A stretch of DNA of 64,000 bases from an uncultured cyanobacterium. GTDB lineage: Bacteria > Cyanobacteriota > Cyanobacteriia > Cyanobacteriales > Nostocaceae. A model generated the notes under the pieces. That model was given only the letters and a program-made list of their open reading frames with translations. It had not been told where the DNA came from and searched no databases. Below, in pieces: positions 8,089-17,640 of the stretch. Where the stretch lies: NCBI GenBank assembly GCA_903903925.1, contig CAIVAU010000048.1, positions 1-64,000 on the forward strand. Direction: 5' to 3'. Both the position numbers and the translations under genes were made by a program. Positions within the stretch are counted from its first letter, which is position 1. Every line of letters begins with the position of its first letter.

Positions 8089-9719
8089 CAACAATCCTCC
8101 CTCTGAAAGGGCGCATGGCATGGCAAGCCCTCGAAGCCCATTACGCGAAAGTCCAAAAGTTGCATCTTCGGCAGTTCTTTGGAGACGATCCAATCCGTGG
8201 GGAGCGCATGACAACTGAGGCAGTAGGCATCTACTTCGACTATTCAAAGCACCGGATCACGGATGAGACACTCACCCTCTTGCTGCAATTGGCGGCAGAG
8301 TCTGGTCTGCGATCGCGCATTGATGCCATGTTTCGTGGAGACAAGATCAACGTTACAGAAAAGCGGGCAGTTCTGCACGTTGCCCTGCGTGCCCCGAAAG
8401 GGCAAGCTATCGTCGTGGACGGCGAGGACGTTGTGCCTGGGGTTCACGCCGTGCTGGATAAGATGGCTGACTTTTCCACTCAGGTACGCAATGGAGAGTG
8501 GAAGGGCTACACAGGTAAGCGTATCCGCAACATCGTCAATATCGGCATCGGTGGATCTGACCTAGGGCCAGTCATGGCCTATGAGGCATTGCGGCATTAC
8601 AGCCAGCGCGACCTGACCTTCCGCTTCATCTCCAACATCGACGGCACCGACTTGATCGAAGCCACCCACGACCTCGATGCCGAGGAGACGCTGTTCATCA
8701 TCGCGTCCAAGACGTTTACGACCCTGGAGACGATGACCAACGCCCACACTGCCCGCGACTGGCTTCTCAAGACATTGAACCATCCCGATGCGGTTGCTAG
8801 ACATTTCGTCGCAGTCTCAACTAACGTCGAAGAGGTGGCTCAGTTCGGCATCGACACCGCCAATATGTTTGAGTTTTGGGATTGGGTTGGCGGGCGGTAC
8901 TCAATGGACTCGGCGATAGGTCTCTCGACAATGATCGCCATTGGTTCCGAAGCCTTTCGCGCCATGCTGGACGGTTTCCACCAGATGGACGAGCATTTCC
9001 GCACAGCTCCTTTTGATCGCAACTTACCAGTACTCATGGGTCTCCTAGCTCTCTGGTACAACAATTTCTTTGATGTACAAACAATGGCGGTTCTTCCCTA
9101 TGAGCAATACTTGAAGCGCTTTCCAGCTTATCTTCAGCAGTTGACAATGGAGAGCAATGGCAAGCACGTGACGCGGGATGGGACTGAGGTCGTCTACCAA
9201 ACCGGGCCAATCTATTGGGGGGAGCCGGGTACCAATGGGCAGCATTCCTTCTACCAACTGATTCATCAGGGAACCAAGCTCATCCCCTGCGACTTCATCG
9301 GGTTTACTCAGCCGCTTAACCCTCTTGGCCACCACCATGACTTACTCTTAGCCAACATGTTTGCCCAGACAGAGGCGCTGGCTTTTGGCAAAACGCCCCA
9401 GGAGGTACAAGCCGAGAACATACCAGCATGGCTGGTGCCGCACCAAACCTTCGAGGGCAACCGTCCGTCCAGCACGATCCTCCTAGAACGGCTGACTCCG
9501 GCGGCGCTGGGGAAGCTCGTCGCACTGTACGAACACAGTGTCTTCACTCAAGGTGCTATTTGGGATATTGACTCCTTTGACCAATGGGGGGTCGAATTGG
9601 GGAAGGTCCTTGCTGCACGCATCATTCCTGAACTTGAGACTGAAGGGAAGTATCCACTCAAGCACGATAGTTCAACCAATACCCTGATTCGGCGCTACAG
9701 GCAATCCAAATTTCGGTAG
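8085..9719 (+). CDS. pgi: Glucose-6-phosphate isomerase
   Basis: Interconverts glucose-6-P and fructose-6-P. 544 aa, a full-length proteobacterial-type Pgi with GIGGSDLGP (about residues 153-161), [13 protein letters not shown], the [11 protein letters not shown] loop and the C-terminal signature LIRRYR. GC content and style differ from the AT-rich flanks, suggesting transfer with the rest of this operon (inference). Translationally coupled to tpiA. Confidence 0.95.
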   Translation: MTTILPLKGRMAWQALEAHYAKVQKLHLRQFFGDDPIRGERMTTEAVGIYFDYSKHRITDETLTLLLQLAAESGLRSRIDAMFRGDKINVTEKRAVLHVALRAPKGQAIVVDGEDVVPGVHAVLDKMADFSTQVRNGEWKGYTGKRIRNIVNIGIGGSDLGPVMAYEALRHYSQRDLTFRFISNIDGTDLIEATHDLDAEETLFIIASKTFTTLETMTNAHTARDWLLKTLNHPDAVARHFVAVSTNVEEVAQFGIDTANMFEFWDWVGGRYSMDSAIGLSTMIAIGSEAFRAMLDGFHQMDEHFRTAPFDRNLPVLMGLLALWYNNFFDVQTMAVLPYEQYLKRFPAYLQQLTMESNGKHVTRDGTEVVYQTGPIYWGEPGTNGQHSFYQLIHQGTKLIPCDFIGFTQPLNPLGHHHDLLLANMFAQTEALAFGKTPQEVQAENIPAWLVPHQTFEGNRPSSTILLERLTPAALGKLVALYEHSVFTQGAIWDIDSFDQWGVELGKVLAARIIPELETEGKYPLKHDSSTNTLIRRYRQSKFR

Positions 9720-9808
9720 TGCTAGAGACGACTGGATGACGAGATCAGGAAAGCCCACCCTTCTACGAACTTAATTTTTGATCAATACCTAGACAGTGGA
9801 GCATTAAA

Positions 9809-10744
9809 ATGATGACTGGTCACCACAGCAAGACTGATTCCTCATTGCACCCCTTTCCCATCAAAAAACTTGACGATTTGATTCGTCCCTTTATTGTTCC
9901 ACCAGGGCATAAAATTTCCCTTGCCAAAGACCATGACCCAGCTTACAAAGCCCATTATCTGAAGAAGTCGGAAGCTGAAAGCGAATTACAGGAAGGTATT
10001 GAGGCTTTAGCAAAATATCAGGATATGCTTTATGCCCAAAATACCTATGCATTACTCATTATTTTTCAGGCAATGGATGCTGCTGGTAAAGACAGTACCA
10101 TCAAACACGTGATGTCGGGTATCAATCCTCAAGGCTGTCAGGTGCATAGTTTCAAAGTTCCTGCTGGAGAAGAGTTAGATCATGACTATTTATGGCGATG
10201 TTCTAAAGCTTTACCAGAACGAGGACAGATTGGCATTTTTAATCGCTCTTTTTATGAGGAAGTCCTGGTAACACGAGTCCATCCAGACATTTTGGAGCAG
10301 AGACAACTACCGCCTGGTTTAATAAACAAGCACATTTGGGCACACCGCTTTGAGGAAATCAACAACTTTGAAAAATATCTGACCAGCAATGGGACTATCA
10401 TCCTCAAGTTTTTCCTGAATGTGTCTAAAGAAGAGCAGAAAAAACGCTTTCTAGAACGGATTGATCTTCCTGAGAAAAACTGGAAGTTCTCAGTTAATGA
10501 TGCTAAGGAGCGCATGCTTTGGCATGACTATATGGTTGCCTATGAAGAAATGTTTAATCACACCAGTACAGAATGGGCACCCTGGTACGTGATCCCAGCA
10601 GATCACAAATGGTTTACTCGCCTTGTGGTGGCAGACATCATTTATTCCCGATTGAAGGAACTCAATCTCAGCTATCCCAAGGTCAGCGAAGCAAAACACG
10701 AGGAACTTTTGCAAGCAAAGGTAATACTTGAGATCCCAAAATAG
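9809..10744 (+). CDS. ppk2: Polyphosphate kinase 2 family (polyphosphate:nucleotide phosphotransferase)
   Basis: Transfers phosphate from polyphosphate to nucleoside mono- or diphosphates. 311 aa, class I-like length. Walker A-type loop MDAAGKDS (Lys94), the [16 protein letters not shown] motif with its lid Arg, and [18 protein letters not shown] C-terminal region are typical. It sits 89 bp after pgi and 32 bp before pgm, in the same direction. In this setting it could regenerate ATP or ADP from polyphosphate while glycogen is mobilised (inference). Confidence 0.9.
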   Translation: MMTGHHSKTDSSLHPFPIKKLDDLIRPFIVPPGHKISLAKDHDPAYKAHYLKKSEAESELQEGIEALAKYQDMLYAQNTYALLIIFQAMDAAGKDSTIKHVMSGINPQGCQVHSFKVPAGEELDHDYLWRCSKALPERGQIGIFNRSFYEEVLVTRVHPDILEQRQLPPGLINKHIWAHRFEEINNFEKYLTSNGTIILKFFLNVSKEEQKKRFLERIDLPEKNWKFSVNDAKERMLWHDYMVAYEEMFNHTSTEWAPWYVIPADHKWFTRLVVADIIYSRLKELNLSYPKVSEAKHEELLQAKVILEIPK

Positions 10745-10776
10745 GAACTACGATTTCAAACTTTGAGGAGAGCATT

Positions 10777-12450
10777 ATGAAAATCAGTCCCCTGGCTGGA
10801 AAGCCTGCGCCACTGGAAATATTGGTTGATGTGCCACGGCTCATCACCGCCTACTACACTGAGACTCCCGACCCATCAGTACCGGAACAGCGAGTTGCCT
10901 TTGGTACATCGGGTCATCGTGGCTCGTCATTCAAACGGGCTTTCAATGAATGGCATATCCTGGCAATGACTCAGGCGATTTGCCTCTATCGCAGGCAACA
11001 AAAAATCACTGGACCGCTGTATCTCGGTATGGATACCCATGCGCTTTCTGTTCCGGCTGGCGCTACTGCACTTGAGGTGCTGACAGCAAATGAAGTCGAA
11101 GTGATGATAGCCGTTGGGGACGAATATACCCCAACCCCAGTCATTTCTCATGCGATTCTGACTTACAATCGGGGGCGTTCAAGCGGACTCGCTGACGGGA
11201 TTGTGATCACACCCTCCCACAATCCGCCCCATGACGGTGGCTTCAAATATAACCCGCCGGCGGGTGGACCAGCCGACAAGATGATCACTGGTTGGATTGA
11301 GGCGACGGCGAATACCCTACTCGAAGCCCGACTCCAAGGAGTGAAACGAATTCCCTACGAGCAGGCTTTGCACAGCGCTACGACCCATCGGCACGACTAT
11401 CTGACTGCCTACGTCAACGACCTGGGCAATGTGATCGACCTGGATATCATTCGCCATAAGAAGATATGTCTTGGCGTTGATCCCCTTGGCGGTGCTGGTG
11501 TGCATTATTGGGGGCGGATCGCGGAGCGACATGGTTTAAATCTGACCATTATCAATGAGACGGTCGATCCCACCTTTCGTTTCATGACGGTGGATTGGGA
11601 TGGACAGATTCGGATGGACCCGTCTTCCCCCTATGCGATGCAACCACTGATCAAGATGAAGGATCGCTTTGATCTTTCCTTCGCCTGCGACACCGACTAC
11701 GACCGACATGGCATTGTCACCAAAAGTGAAGGATTGCTACCGCCTAATCATGACCTCTGCACGGCAATTTTCTATCTTTTTCAAAACAGACCGAAGTGGC
11801 ACAAGGAAGCGGCGATCGGCAAAACGGTAGTGAGCAGTCAGATGATTGACCGGATCACTGCCAAACTTGGACGGCAGCTTTTCGAGGTGCCGGTTGGTTT
11901 CAAGTGGTTTGTGGGAGGATTGCTAGATGGTTCACTGGGATTTGCGGGAGAAGAGAGCGCGGGTTCGGTGTTCGCTCGTCTGGATGGTAACGTCTGGACA
12001 ACCGACAAGGACGGATTCGTCCCCTGTTTGCTGGCAGCGGAAATCACAGCGAGGACAGACCACGATCTCGGCGAAATCTACCACAAACTCACGCAGGAAT
12101 TCGGTGAGCCTTTCTATGAGCGCGTTCAGACACCCGCAACTCCACAGCAAAAGGAACGGTTGGCAAACCTCTCACCGCAACAGGTGACGCTCACCGAACT
12201 GGCAGGCGAAAAAATCCAGAGGGTACTCACCCATGCACCAAGCAACGGTGCTGCCATCGGTGGGTTGAAAGTAGTGACCGAAAGCGGATGGTTCGCGGCA
12301 CGTCCGTCAGGAACCGAGAACATCTACAAGATTTATGCAGAGAGCTTTCAAGGAACAGAGCATCTGCATCACATCCTTGAAGAAGCACAGACGATAGTCA
12401 ACGCTGCTTTGGGGATTGTTTCTGAGCCAAACCTCAAGGATAACCCATGA
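10777..12450 (+). CDS. pgm: Phosphoglucomutase (alpha-D-glucose-phosphate specific)
   Basis: Converts glucose-1-P to glucose-6-P, the step after glycogen phosphorolysis. 557 aa. FGTSGHRG near residue 48, the phosphoserine loop ITPSHNPP (Ser147), the metal loop DTDYDRHG and the C-terminal phosphate site RPSGTENIYKIYAES are all present. A good ribosome-binding site (GAGGAGAG) precedes the ATG. It overlaps glgP by 4 bp. Confidence 0.95.
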   Translation: MKISPLAGKPAPLEILVDVPRLITAYYTETPDPSVPEQRVAFGTSGHRGSSFKRAFNEWHILAMTQAICLYRRQQKITGPLYLGMDTHALSVPAGATALEVLTANEVEVMIAVGDEYTPTPVISHAILTYNRGRSSGLADGIVITPSHNPPHDGGFKYNPPAGGPADKMITGWIEATANTLLEARLQGVKRIPYEQALHSATTHRHDYLTAYVNDLGNVIDLDIIRHKKICLGVDPLGGAGVHYWGRIAERHGLNLTIINETVDPTFRFMTVDWDGQIRMDPSSPYAMQPLIKMKDRFDLSFACDTDYDRHGIVTKSEGLLPPNHDLCTAIFYLFQNRPKWHKEAAIGKTVVSSQMIDRITAKLGRQLFEVPVGFKWFVGGLLDGSLGFAGEESAGSVFARLDGNVWTTDKDGFVPCLLAAEITARTDHDLGEIYHKLTQEFGEPFYERVQTPATPQQKERLANLSPQQVTLTELAGEKIQRVLTHAPSNGAAIGGLKVVTESGWFAARPSGTENIYKIYAESFQGTEHLHHILEEAQTIVNAALGIVSEPNLKDNP

Positions 12451-14993
12451 GCCACCAAACTTTGAACACGTCTAACAACCGTTTTTTACCGACAGATGTC
12501 AAGGGATTCGATTCCCTTGCCGAACTAGCCTTGGATCTGCGTTGGTCGTGGAATCATGCTACCGATGAAGTGTGGCGGCAGCTTGATCCTATACTTTGGG
12601 AGTTGACTCAAAACCCTTGGGTGGTCTTACAGACTGTCTCAAGGGACAAACTTCAGGGGGCGCTAGCCAATCCAGCTTTCTGTAAGAATGTAGATGACCT
12701 GTTGGAAACTAGGCGTCAGGAGGCAATCACACCAGCCTGGTTTCAGCAACAGTATCCCCAGTCTCCATTGAAATGTGTCGCCTATTTCAGCATGGAATTC
12801 ATGTTGAGTGAAGCGCTGCCCATTTACTCAGGTGGACTCGGCAATGTAGCCGGAGATCAGCTCAAAGCCGCCAGCGACCTGGGCGTACCGGTGGTTGGTG
12901 TGGGATTGCTCTACCAACAGGGCTATTTTCGTCAGGTGATTGACAAGGACGGCGCACAGCAAGCCCTTTATCCCTACAACGATCCTGGACAGTTACCGAT
13001 CGCACCCTTGCGCCACCCAAACGGCGAGTGGTTGCGGTTGGAGATCGTCTTGCCCGGTTACTCAGTTTGGCTACGCGCCTGGCAGGTACAAGTTGGCCGC
13101 GTGAAGCTTTACCTGCTAGACAGCAATGATGCAGCGAACTTTCCTGCCCATCGAGGCATTACCAGCGAACTGTATGGCGGCGGACCAGAGTTACGCCTCA
13201 AGCAAGAAATGCTGCTCGGTATTGGCGGCTGGCGACTGCTGGATGCCCTCGGCATTCAGCCAGAAGTTTGCCATCTCAATGAAGGACACGCGGCATTCGC
13301 CATTTTGGAACGAGCCCGAACTTTCATGAACGAGACCGGGCAGCCTTTTGAAGTCGCACTGGCGGTCACGCGAGCAGGGAACCTTTTCACCACCCACACG
13401 GCGGTGACTGCTGGCTTTGACCGCTTTGCTCCGGATCTCATCAAGGAATACCTTGGTCGGTATGCCCAAGACAAGCTTGGCATTACAGTCCACGATTTGC
13501 TGGCTCTGGGCCGCCAGAATCCAAATGACTCGTCAGAAAGTTTCAATATGGCCTATTTGGCAATTCGTGGGAGCGGGGCGGTGAATGGGGTAAGTCGCTT
13601 GCACGGTCAGGTGAGCCGACGCATTTTCACGCCGCTCTTTTCACACTGGCCGGAGGACGAAGTGCCGATCGCACATGTAACCAACGGAGTCCACATGCCA
13701 ACCTGGGACTCTGCTCCCGCCGATGATCTGTGGACGGGAGCCTGTGGAAAGGAGCGCTGGCTGGGTACGACGGAAAACCTGGGGCAGGAAATTCGCCGCG
13801 TCTCCGACACCATGCTCTGGCAGTTTCGGACAGCCGCCAGCAAGTCTCTGGTTGAATATGCCCGCCAACGCTTGTCCAAGCAACTGATCGCCTCCGACGA
13901 CACGCAGTCGGCGATGAATGAGGCGAACCATCTGTTTAGTCCCAACGCATTAACCTTAGGCTTTGCACGTCGCTTTGCTACCTACAAAAGACCAAACTTG
14001 CTCCTGCACGACCGCGATCGCCTGCTTCGTCTCTTGAGCAATCCGCAGTGTCCGGTGCAACTCATCATTGCTGGCAAGGCACACCCGGCAGACCACGGGG
14101 GGCAAGCCCTGATTCAGGAATGGGTACGTTTCATCCGGCAACCTGAGATCCGCCCCCATGTGATCTTTCTCAGTGACTATGACATGCTTCTGACCGAACA
14201 CCTGGTGCAGGGAGTAGATGTTTGGATCAACACGCCACGGCGACCCTGGGAAGCTTGTGGTACGAGCGGCATGAAGGTGCTTGTTAATGGCGGCATCAAT
14301 GTATCCGAGTTGGATGGCTGGTGGGCGGAAGCCTACAGTCCTGAAGTGGGGTGGGCCTTGGGAGACGGTCAAGAGCATGGCGACGATCCAGCTTGGGACG
14401 CGGTAGAAGCCAACGCCCTCTACGACCTGCTAGAGCAGGAAGTGATCCCAGAGTTTTATACTCGAGACCAGAGAGGCATCCCTACCGCATGGGTCAAGCG
14501 GATGCGAGAAAGCATGGCGCAGTTGACACCGCGCTTTTCCGCCAGCCACACAGTGCGGGAATACACCGAGCAACACTATCTTCCGGCTGCAACTACCTAC
14601 CGCGATCGCGCTGCGAACAACGGCGAAGTGGGCAGGCAAATCATCGATTGGCAGCATACTCTCCAAGATAAATGGATGACGTTGCACTTCGGCGAAATCA
14701 AGATTGTGAGTGACGCAGAAGGACACACATTTACAGTTGAAGTCTCTTTCGGCGGTATTGATCCAAAAAGTGTACGGGTAGAACTATACGCCAACGGAGT
14801 GAACGGCGGCGACAGGTCGCGACAGGAAATGACACGCGGTCAGCCATTGACCACTGGAAACGGTTACATCTTTAATACGCATGTACCTGCAACACGCCCA
14901 GCCACAGACTATACAGCACGGATTATACCACACTGCGACGGCGTTACAATTCCACTGGAAGAGACACGAATCCTTTGGAATTATGAATTATGA
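12447..14993 (+). CDS. glgP: Alpha-glucan (glycogen) phosphorylase
   Basis: Releases glucose-1-P from alpha-1,4-glucans. 848 aa of the alpha-glucan phosphorylase subfamily that lacks the mammalian regulatory N-terminus. Visible: YFSMEFMLSEALPIYSGGLGNVAGD, HLNEGHAAF, HVTNGVHMPTW, and the pyridoxal-phosphate Lys610 in GTSGMKVLVNGG. Its start overlaps the pgm stop (ATGA), so the two consecutive enzymes of the route are translationally coupled. The last gene of the closely packed operon; a hairpin-rich AT repeat follows. Confidence 0.95.
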   Translation: MSHQTLNTSNNRFLPTDVKGFDSLAELALDLRWSWNHATDEVWRQLDPILWELTQNPWVVLQTVSRDKLQGALANPAFCKNVDDLLETRRQEAITPAWFQQQYPQSPLKCVAYFSMEFMLSEALPIYSGGLGNVAGDQLKAASDLGVPVVGVGLLYQQGYFRQVIDKDGAQQALYPYNDPGQLPIAPLRHPNGEWLRLEIVLPGYSVWLRAWQVQVGRVKLYLLDSNDAANFPAHRGITSELYGGGPELRLKQEMLLGIGGWRLLDALGIQPEVCHLNEGHAAFAILERARTFMNETGQPFEVALAVTRAGNLFTTHTAVTAGFDRFAPDLIKEYLGRYAQDKLGITVHDLLALGRQNPNDSSESFNMAYLAIRGSGAVNGVSRLHGQVSRRIFTPLFSHWPEDEVPIAHVTNGVHMPTWDSAPADDLWTGACGKERWLGTTENLGQEIRRVSDTMLWQFRTAASKSLVEYARQRLSKQLIASDDTQSAMNEANHLFSPNALTLGFARRFATYKRPNLLLHDRDRLLRLLSNPQCPVQLIIAGKAHPADHGGQALIQEWVRFIRQPEIRPHVIFLSDYDMLLTEHLVQGVDVWINTPRRPWEACGTSGMKVLVNGGINVSELDGWWAEAYSPEVGWALGDGQEHGDDPAWDAVEANALYDLLEQEVIPEFYTRDQRGIPTAWVKRMRESMAQLTPRFSASHTVREYTEQHYLPAATTYRDRAANNGEVGRQIIDWQHTLQDKWMTLHFGEIKIVSDAEGHTFTVEVSFGGIDPKSVRVELYANGVNGGDRSRQEMTRGQPLTTGNGYIFNTHVPATRPATDYTARIIPHCDGVTIPLEETRILWNYEL

Positions 14994-15054
14994 ATGCTGA
15001 ATTATGAATGCTGAACTCTTTTTCATAATTCATAATTTATAATTCATAATTTTT
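14980..15054. repeat. AT-rich inverted repeat, possible terminator after glgP
   Basis: AATTATGAATGCTGAA is repeated and then mirrored by TTCATAATTCATAATT, followed by a T-run (ATTTTTG). The same module (GAATTATGAATGCTGAACTC...TTCATAATTCATAATTTT) occurs at 21633-21676 just before glgX, so it is a mobile or dispersed palindrome, here placed where a terminator would act. Confidence 0.65.
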
Positions 15055-15186
15055 GTATCGTACTCAATCAATTCATTCAGGAAATAAAACAACCGTTTAT
15101 CACACTAGTAGTGAGAAGAAGAGTTGTTAACTCGTTTCACGTAAGCAAAGGACTAAATTTTCATCTAAAAGGAAGAGGCAAATATT

Positions 15187-15342
15187 ATGTTGAATCTCAT
15201 TTGGGCTGGCGTTGTTGTGCTTTTCGTCCTCTGGTTGTTAGGATTCTCAATTCACATTGGTGGCAGCTTAATCCACCTGCTTTTGATTTTGGCACTGATT
15301 GGCATTGTCTACAACTTGTTTGTGGGACGTAATAGTTTCTAA
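15187..15342 (+). CDS. Lmo0937-type small membrane protein
   Basis: 51 aa: MLNLIWAGVVVLFVLWLLGF, then SIHIGGSLIHLLLILALIGI and VYNLFVGRNSF. Two hydrophobic helices joined by an IHIGG turn match the Lmo0937 family of tiny membrane proteins, common in stress-linked loci but of unknown function. The ribosome-binding site AAAGGAAGAGG lies 10-20 bp upstream. It precedes the slipin gene in the same direction. Confidence 0.75.
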   Translation: MLNLIWAGVVVLFVLWLLGFSIHIGGSLIHLLLILALIGIVYNLFVGRNSF

Positions 15343-15443
15343 TAACTATTGTGGATTGGCTTGCAAGCATGAAGCCGTACTTCTTAGATTGTAGGTAAGA
15401 ATACAGGAGTCAGAATTGTTACACAATCGGGAGATAACAGGAT

Positions 15444-15555
15444 GGGTGCATCCCATTTTCGTAAAGTCGTAGTGCGAGCATCTTGCTCGCTTGTAGTACA
15501 TGTGAGCAAGATGCTCACACTACTGATCGTGTTTTTGCAAAACTGGGATGCTCCC
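15444..15555. mobile_element. MITE-like inverted-repeat element, copy 1
   Basis: Ends GGGTGCATCCCATTTTCGTAAA and TTTTGCAAAACTGGGATGCTCCC are imperfect inverted repeats. The interior carries a second palindrome, AGTGCGAGCATCTTGCTCGC / GTGAGCAAGATGCTCACAC. No coding capacity. A related copy is at 60532-60618, and one end occurs at about 28098-28110. It separates the Lmo0937 gene from the slipin gene. Confidence 0.75.
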
Positions 15556-15576
15556 TAACTCATAGAGGTAATTGAA

Positions 15577-16602
15577 ATGAAAACAATCGGATTTTATTCA
15601 TTATTGGGCTATCAACTAAAAGCTGGAAAGCTTATAAGTAGTACGTCCCAACACACGCAAGATTCATCTTTATTTATGGAAAACTCCGTCCCGCATTACA
15701 CTACTAGCTCATTATTTCTTCTAGTCTTAATTCTTGGTGTTGGAGGTTTGTTAGCTTTAACTTTTTCGAGCGCTATTAAGGTGGCGAATGAGTGGGAAAG
15801 ATTGGTAGTATTGCGGTTAGGAAAATTCCTCGGTGTCAAAGGACCGGGACTCGTTTTCATTATTCCAATCATCGACACGATACCTTACTGGATTGACACT
15901 CGCGTGCTCACGGCTTCTTTCCAGGCGGAGAAGACTCTAACTAAGGATACGGTGCCGGTTGACGTAGATGCAGTTTTGTTTTGGAAGGTTATAGATCCGA
16001 AGAAAGCAGCCCTGGATGTCGCCGACTATAAAAGTGCTATTAGTTGGGCTTCCCAAACGGCTCTGCGAGATGTTATCGGTAAGACCATGCTATCGGACAT
16101 GCTGGAAGGTAGAGAGAAAATCAGTCAGGATTTGCAGAAAATCATTGATGAGCGCACCGAGTCATGGGGCATCAATGTGATCTCGGTGGAAGTTAAGGAT
16201 GTACTGATTCCCTCGGCTTTGGAGGATGCGATGTCGATGCAGGCTCAAGCGGAAAGAGAACGTCAGGCACGGGTGATTCTCGGAGATTCGGAACGACAGG
16301 TAGCAGAGAAGTTTGGGGAAGCAGCCAAGACCTATATCAACAATCCTGTTGCTCTGCATTTGCGGGCTATGAATATGCTTTATGAGGGTTTGAAAGAGAA
16401 TGCCACCATCGTCATTGTACCCAGCACAGCCGTAGAAAGCATGGAACTAGGGGGTCTTGCCGGGATGACAGCCTTGACTATGGGATTGGGGCAGGAGAAC
16501 GGGCACCAGGATAAGAAAAGCGAGATCGGAAAACAAGAAAGTATTCAATTAATGAGGGATGGTGTAGAGCCGAATGGCACTAAATTAATCGCCAACCCTT
16601 AA
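15577..16602 (+). CDS. Slipin / stomatin-like SPFH domain protein
   Basis: 341 aa. A membrane helix at about residues 47-68 (LFLLVLILGVGGLLALTF) is followed by the SPFH/band-7 domain (ANEWERLVVLRLGKFLGVKGPG...IDTIPYWIDTRV) and the coiled segment QAQAERERQARVILGDSERQVAEKF. Such slipins build membrane scaffolds and often pair with NfeD proteases; none is seen here. The ~40-residue N-terminal extension before the helix is unusual; an internal ATG (MENSVPHY) is an alternative start. Good ribosome-binding site AGAGGTAA. Confidence 0.88.
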   Translation: MKTIGFYSLLGYQLKAGKLISSTSQHTQDSSLFMENSVPHYTTSSLFLLVLILGVGGLLALTFSSAIKVANEWERLVVLRLGKFLGVKGPGLVFIIPIIDTIPYWIDTRVLTASFQAEKTLTKDTVPVDVDAVLFWKVIDPKKAALDVADYKSAISWASQTALRDVIGKTMLSDMLEGREKISQDLQKIIDERTESWGINVISVEVKDVLIPSALEDAMSMQAQAERERQARVILGDSERQVAEKFGEAAKTYINNPVALHLRAMNMLYEGLKENATIVIVPSTAVESMELGGLAGMTALTMGLGQENGHQDKKSEIGKQESIQLMRDGVEPNGTKLIANP

Positions 16603-16754
16603 ATGGTTCGCTTTTGGGTGTAGGGGAATATTGATCAAGAATTAAATTGCTGCCTTTCTTGCTCAGGGGTTGTCAATCAGACTCAAATCCTTTCTCCTGT
16701 AGCATGATTGGCTCTTTCTTCTTGCCTTTTCCCAACTATTAATACTACTTGGGT

Positions 16755-16843
16755 AGACGGCGAGAGGTAGAGTCGAGGGAAGTGTTGCCACTCCACCCCT
16801 CTCGAACGTAACTTTGCTTGCGATTATTCACCGCACACGGCTA
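16755..16843 (-). mobile_element. Probable remnant of a group II intron 3' end (domain V/VI-like)
   Basis: Read on the minus strand, AGCCGTGTGCGGTGAATAAT then CGCAAGCA...GTTACGTTC resembles group II intron domain V (AGCCGTGTGCGGTGAAA-CGCA-CGGTTC). It is followed by a GAGAGGGGTGGAGTGGCAAC hairpin and CGACTCTACC, as in domain VI with its branch region. The 3' strand of the domain V stem is mismatched and no recognisable reverse transcriptase lies next to it, so it is a dead relic. The rest of 16603-17346 shows no convincing gene. Confidence 0.45.
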
Positions 16844-17346
16844 CGTGGCGGTGCAGTCCTATTGTCATGTTTCGGACTTCTGACTACCATTTTTTAGAAT
16901 GAGCTACAAAGCGGGTGTTTTTGATTGGTGGCGTGATTGTACCGCTTACTTTAGCCGCCAACAAGACCGATAATTTCTTCTGAACCTTGGCTCGCTTGTC
17001 GGTGATCGGCGATCGGCTACCTAAAGAGTGAAATAGTTGGGTACCCAAACATTTAAACAGACAGAATGAGATCAAAAGTGAAGCCATTACGGGGTCACCG
17101 AGTTGGTTCAGGAAAATGATACGCGCTTGAAGAGTGTCAAGTTAGAGTACACCCTATCCTTACACTCCCCACCATTGCTCCAGCATGTCAGAATAGGGTG
17201 GTTTTTTGAATTTATTGACACATGTCTTGCCATGTCCTTAGCGGGTGACAAGACAACTCTAAGCTATACGGGACAAAACTTTGAGACAATGGTGAGGACA
17301 AAAAATAGGGAGCATTTTTGTGGCTCCCCTCTAAGAATCTCAGAAT

Positions 17347-17586
17347 ATGTTCCCTGAACGATCAGACGGCGCTTGGATTGGGCGTACCTACTACGTGAAG
17401 CGCGAAAAAGATTTAGATGTAGAGGAAGAGTTGCTCAAGCGGAGGAGACAAGGCATAGAAGTTGATAAAAGTGAATTGGTGGATTTGCTAATGGCAGCTT
17501 GGGTGAAACGGCAGCAAGGCGAAAATATAGATTTACTGCTTGACGAAATTACGCCAAGGCGAAATTCTCAAAACGAAGGAAAATAA
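17347..17586 (+). CDS. Small hypothetical protein, possibly ribbon-helix-helix-like
   Basis: 79 aa, highly charged, with KREKDLDVEEELLKRRRQGI and DKSELVDLLMAAWVKRQQGE. The beta-like stretch followed by two helices resembles CopG-type DNA-binding proteins, but there is no certain match. Low confidence because the flanking DNA (16603-17346) is decayed. Confidence 0.35.
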   Translation: MFPERSDGAWIGRTYYVKREKDLDVEEELLKRRRQGIEVDKSELVDLLMAAWVKRQQGENIDLLLDEITPRRNSQNEGK

Positions 17587-17640
17587 CTTTGAGGTTGAGC
17601 TGAGATAGCTGCAATGAGTGGAGATTAAAGCTAAAAAGGT

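Noticed and set aside
13956..14378. 140-codon antisense frame in glgP
   Set aside because: Shadow of the phosphorylase reading frame; no start signal or family.
16884..17087. Minus-strand 67-codon frame as intron maturase tail
   Set aside because: Position before the domain V-like relic is suggestive, but no reverse-transcriptase, maturase or endonuclease motif can be seen.
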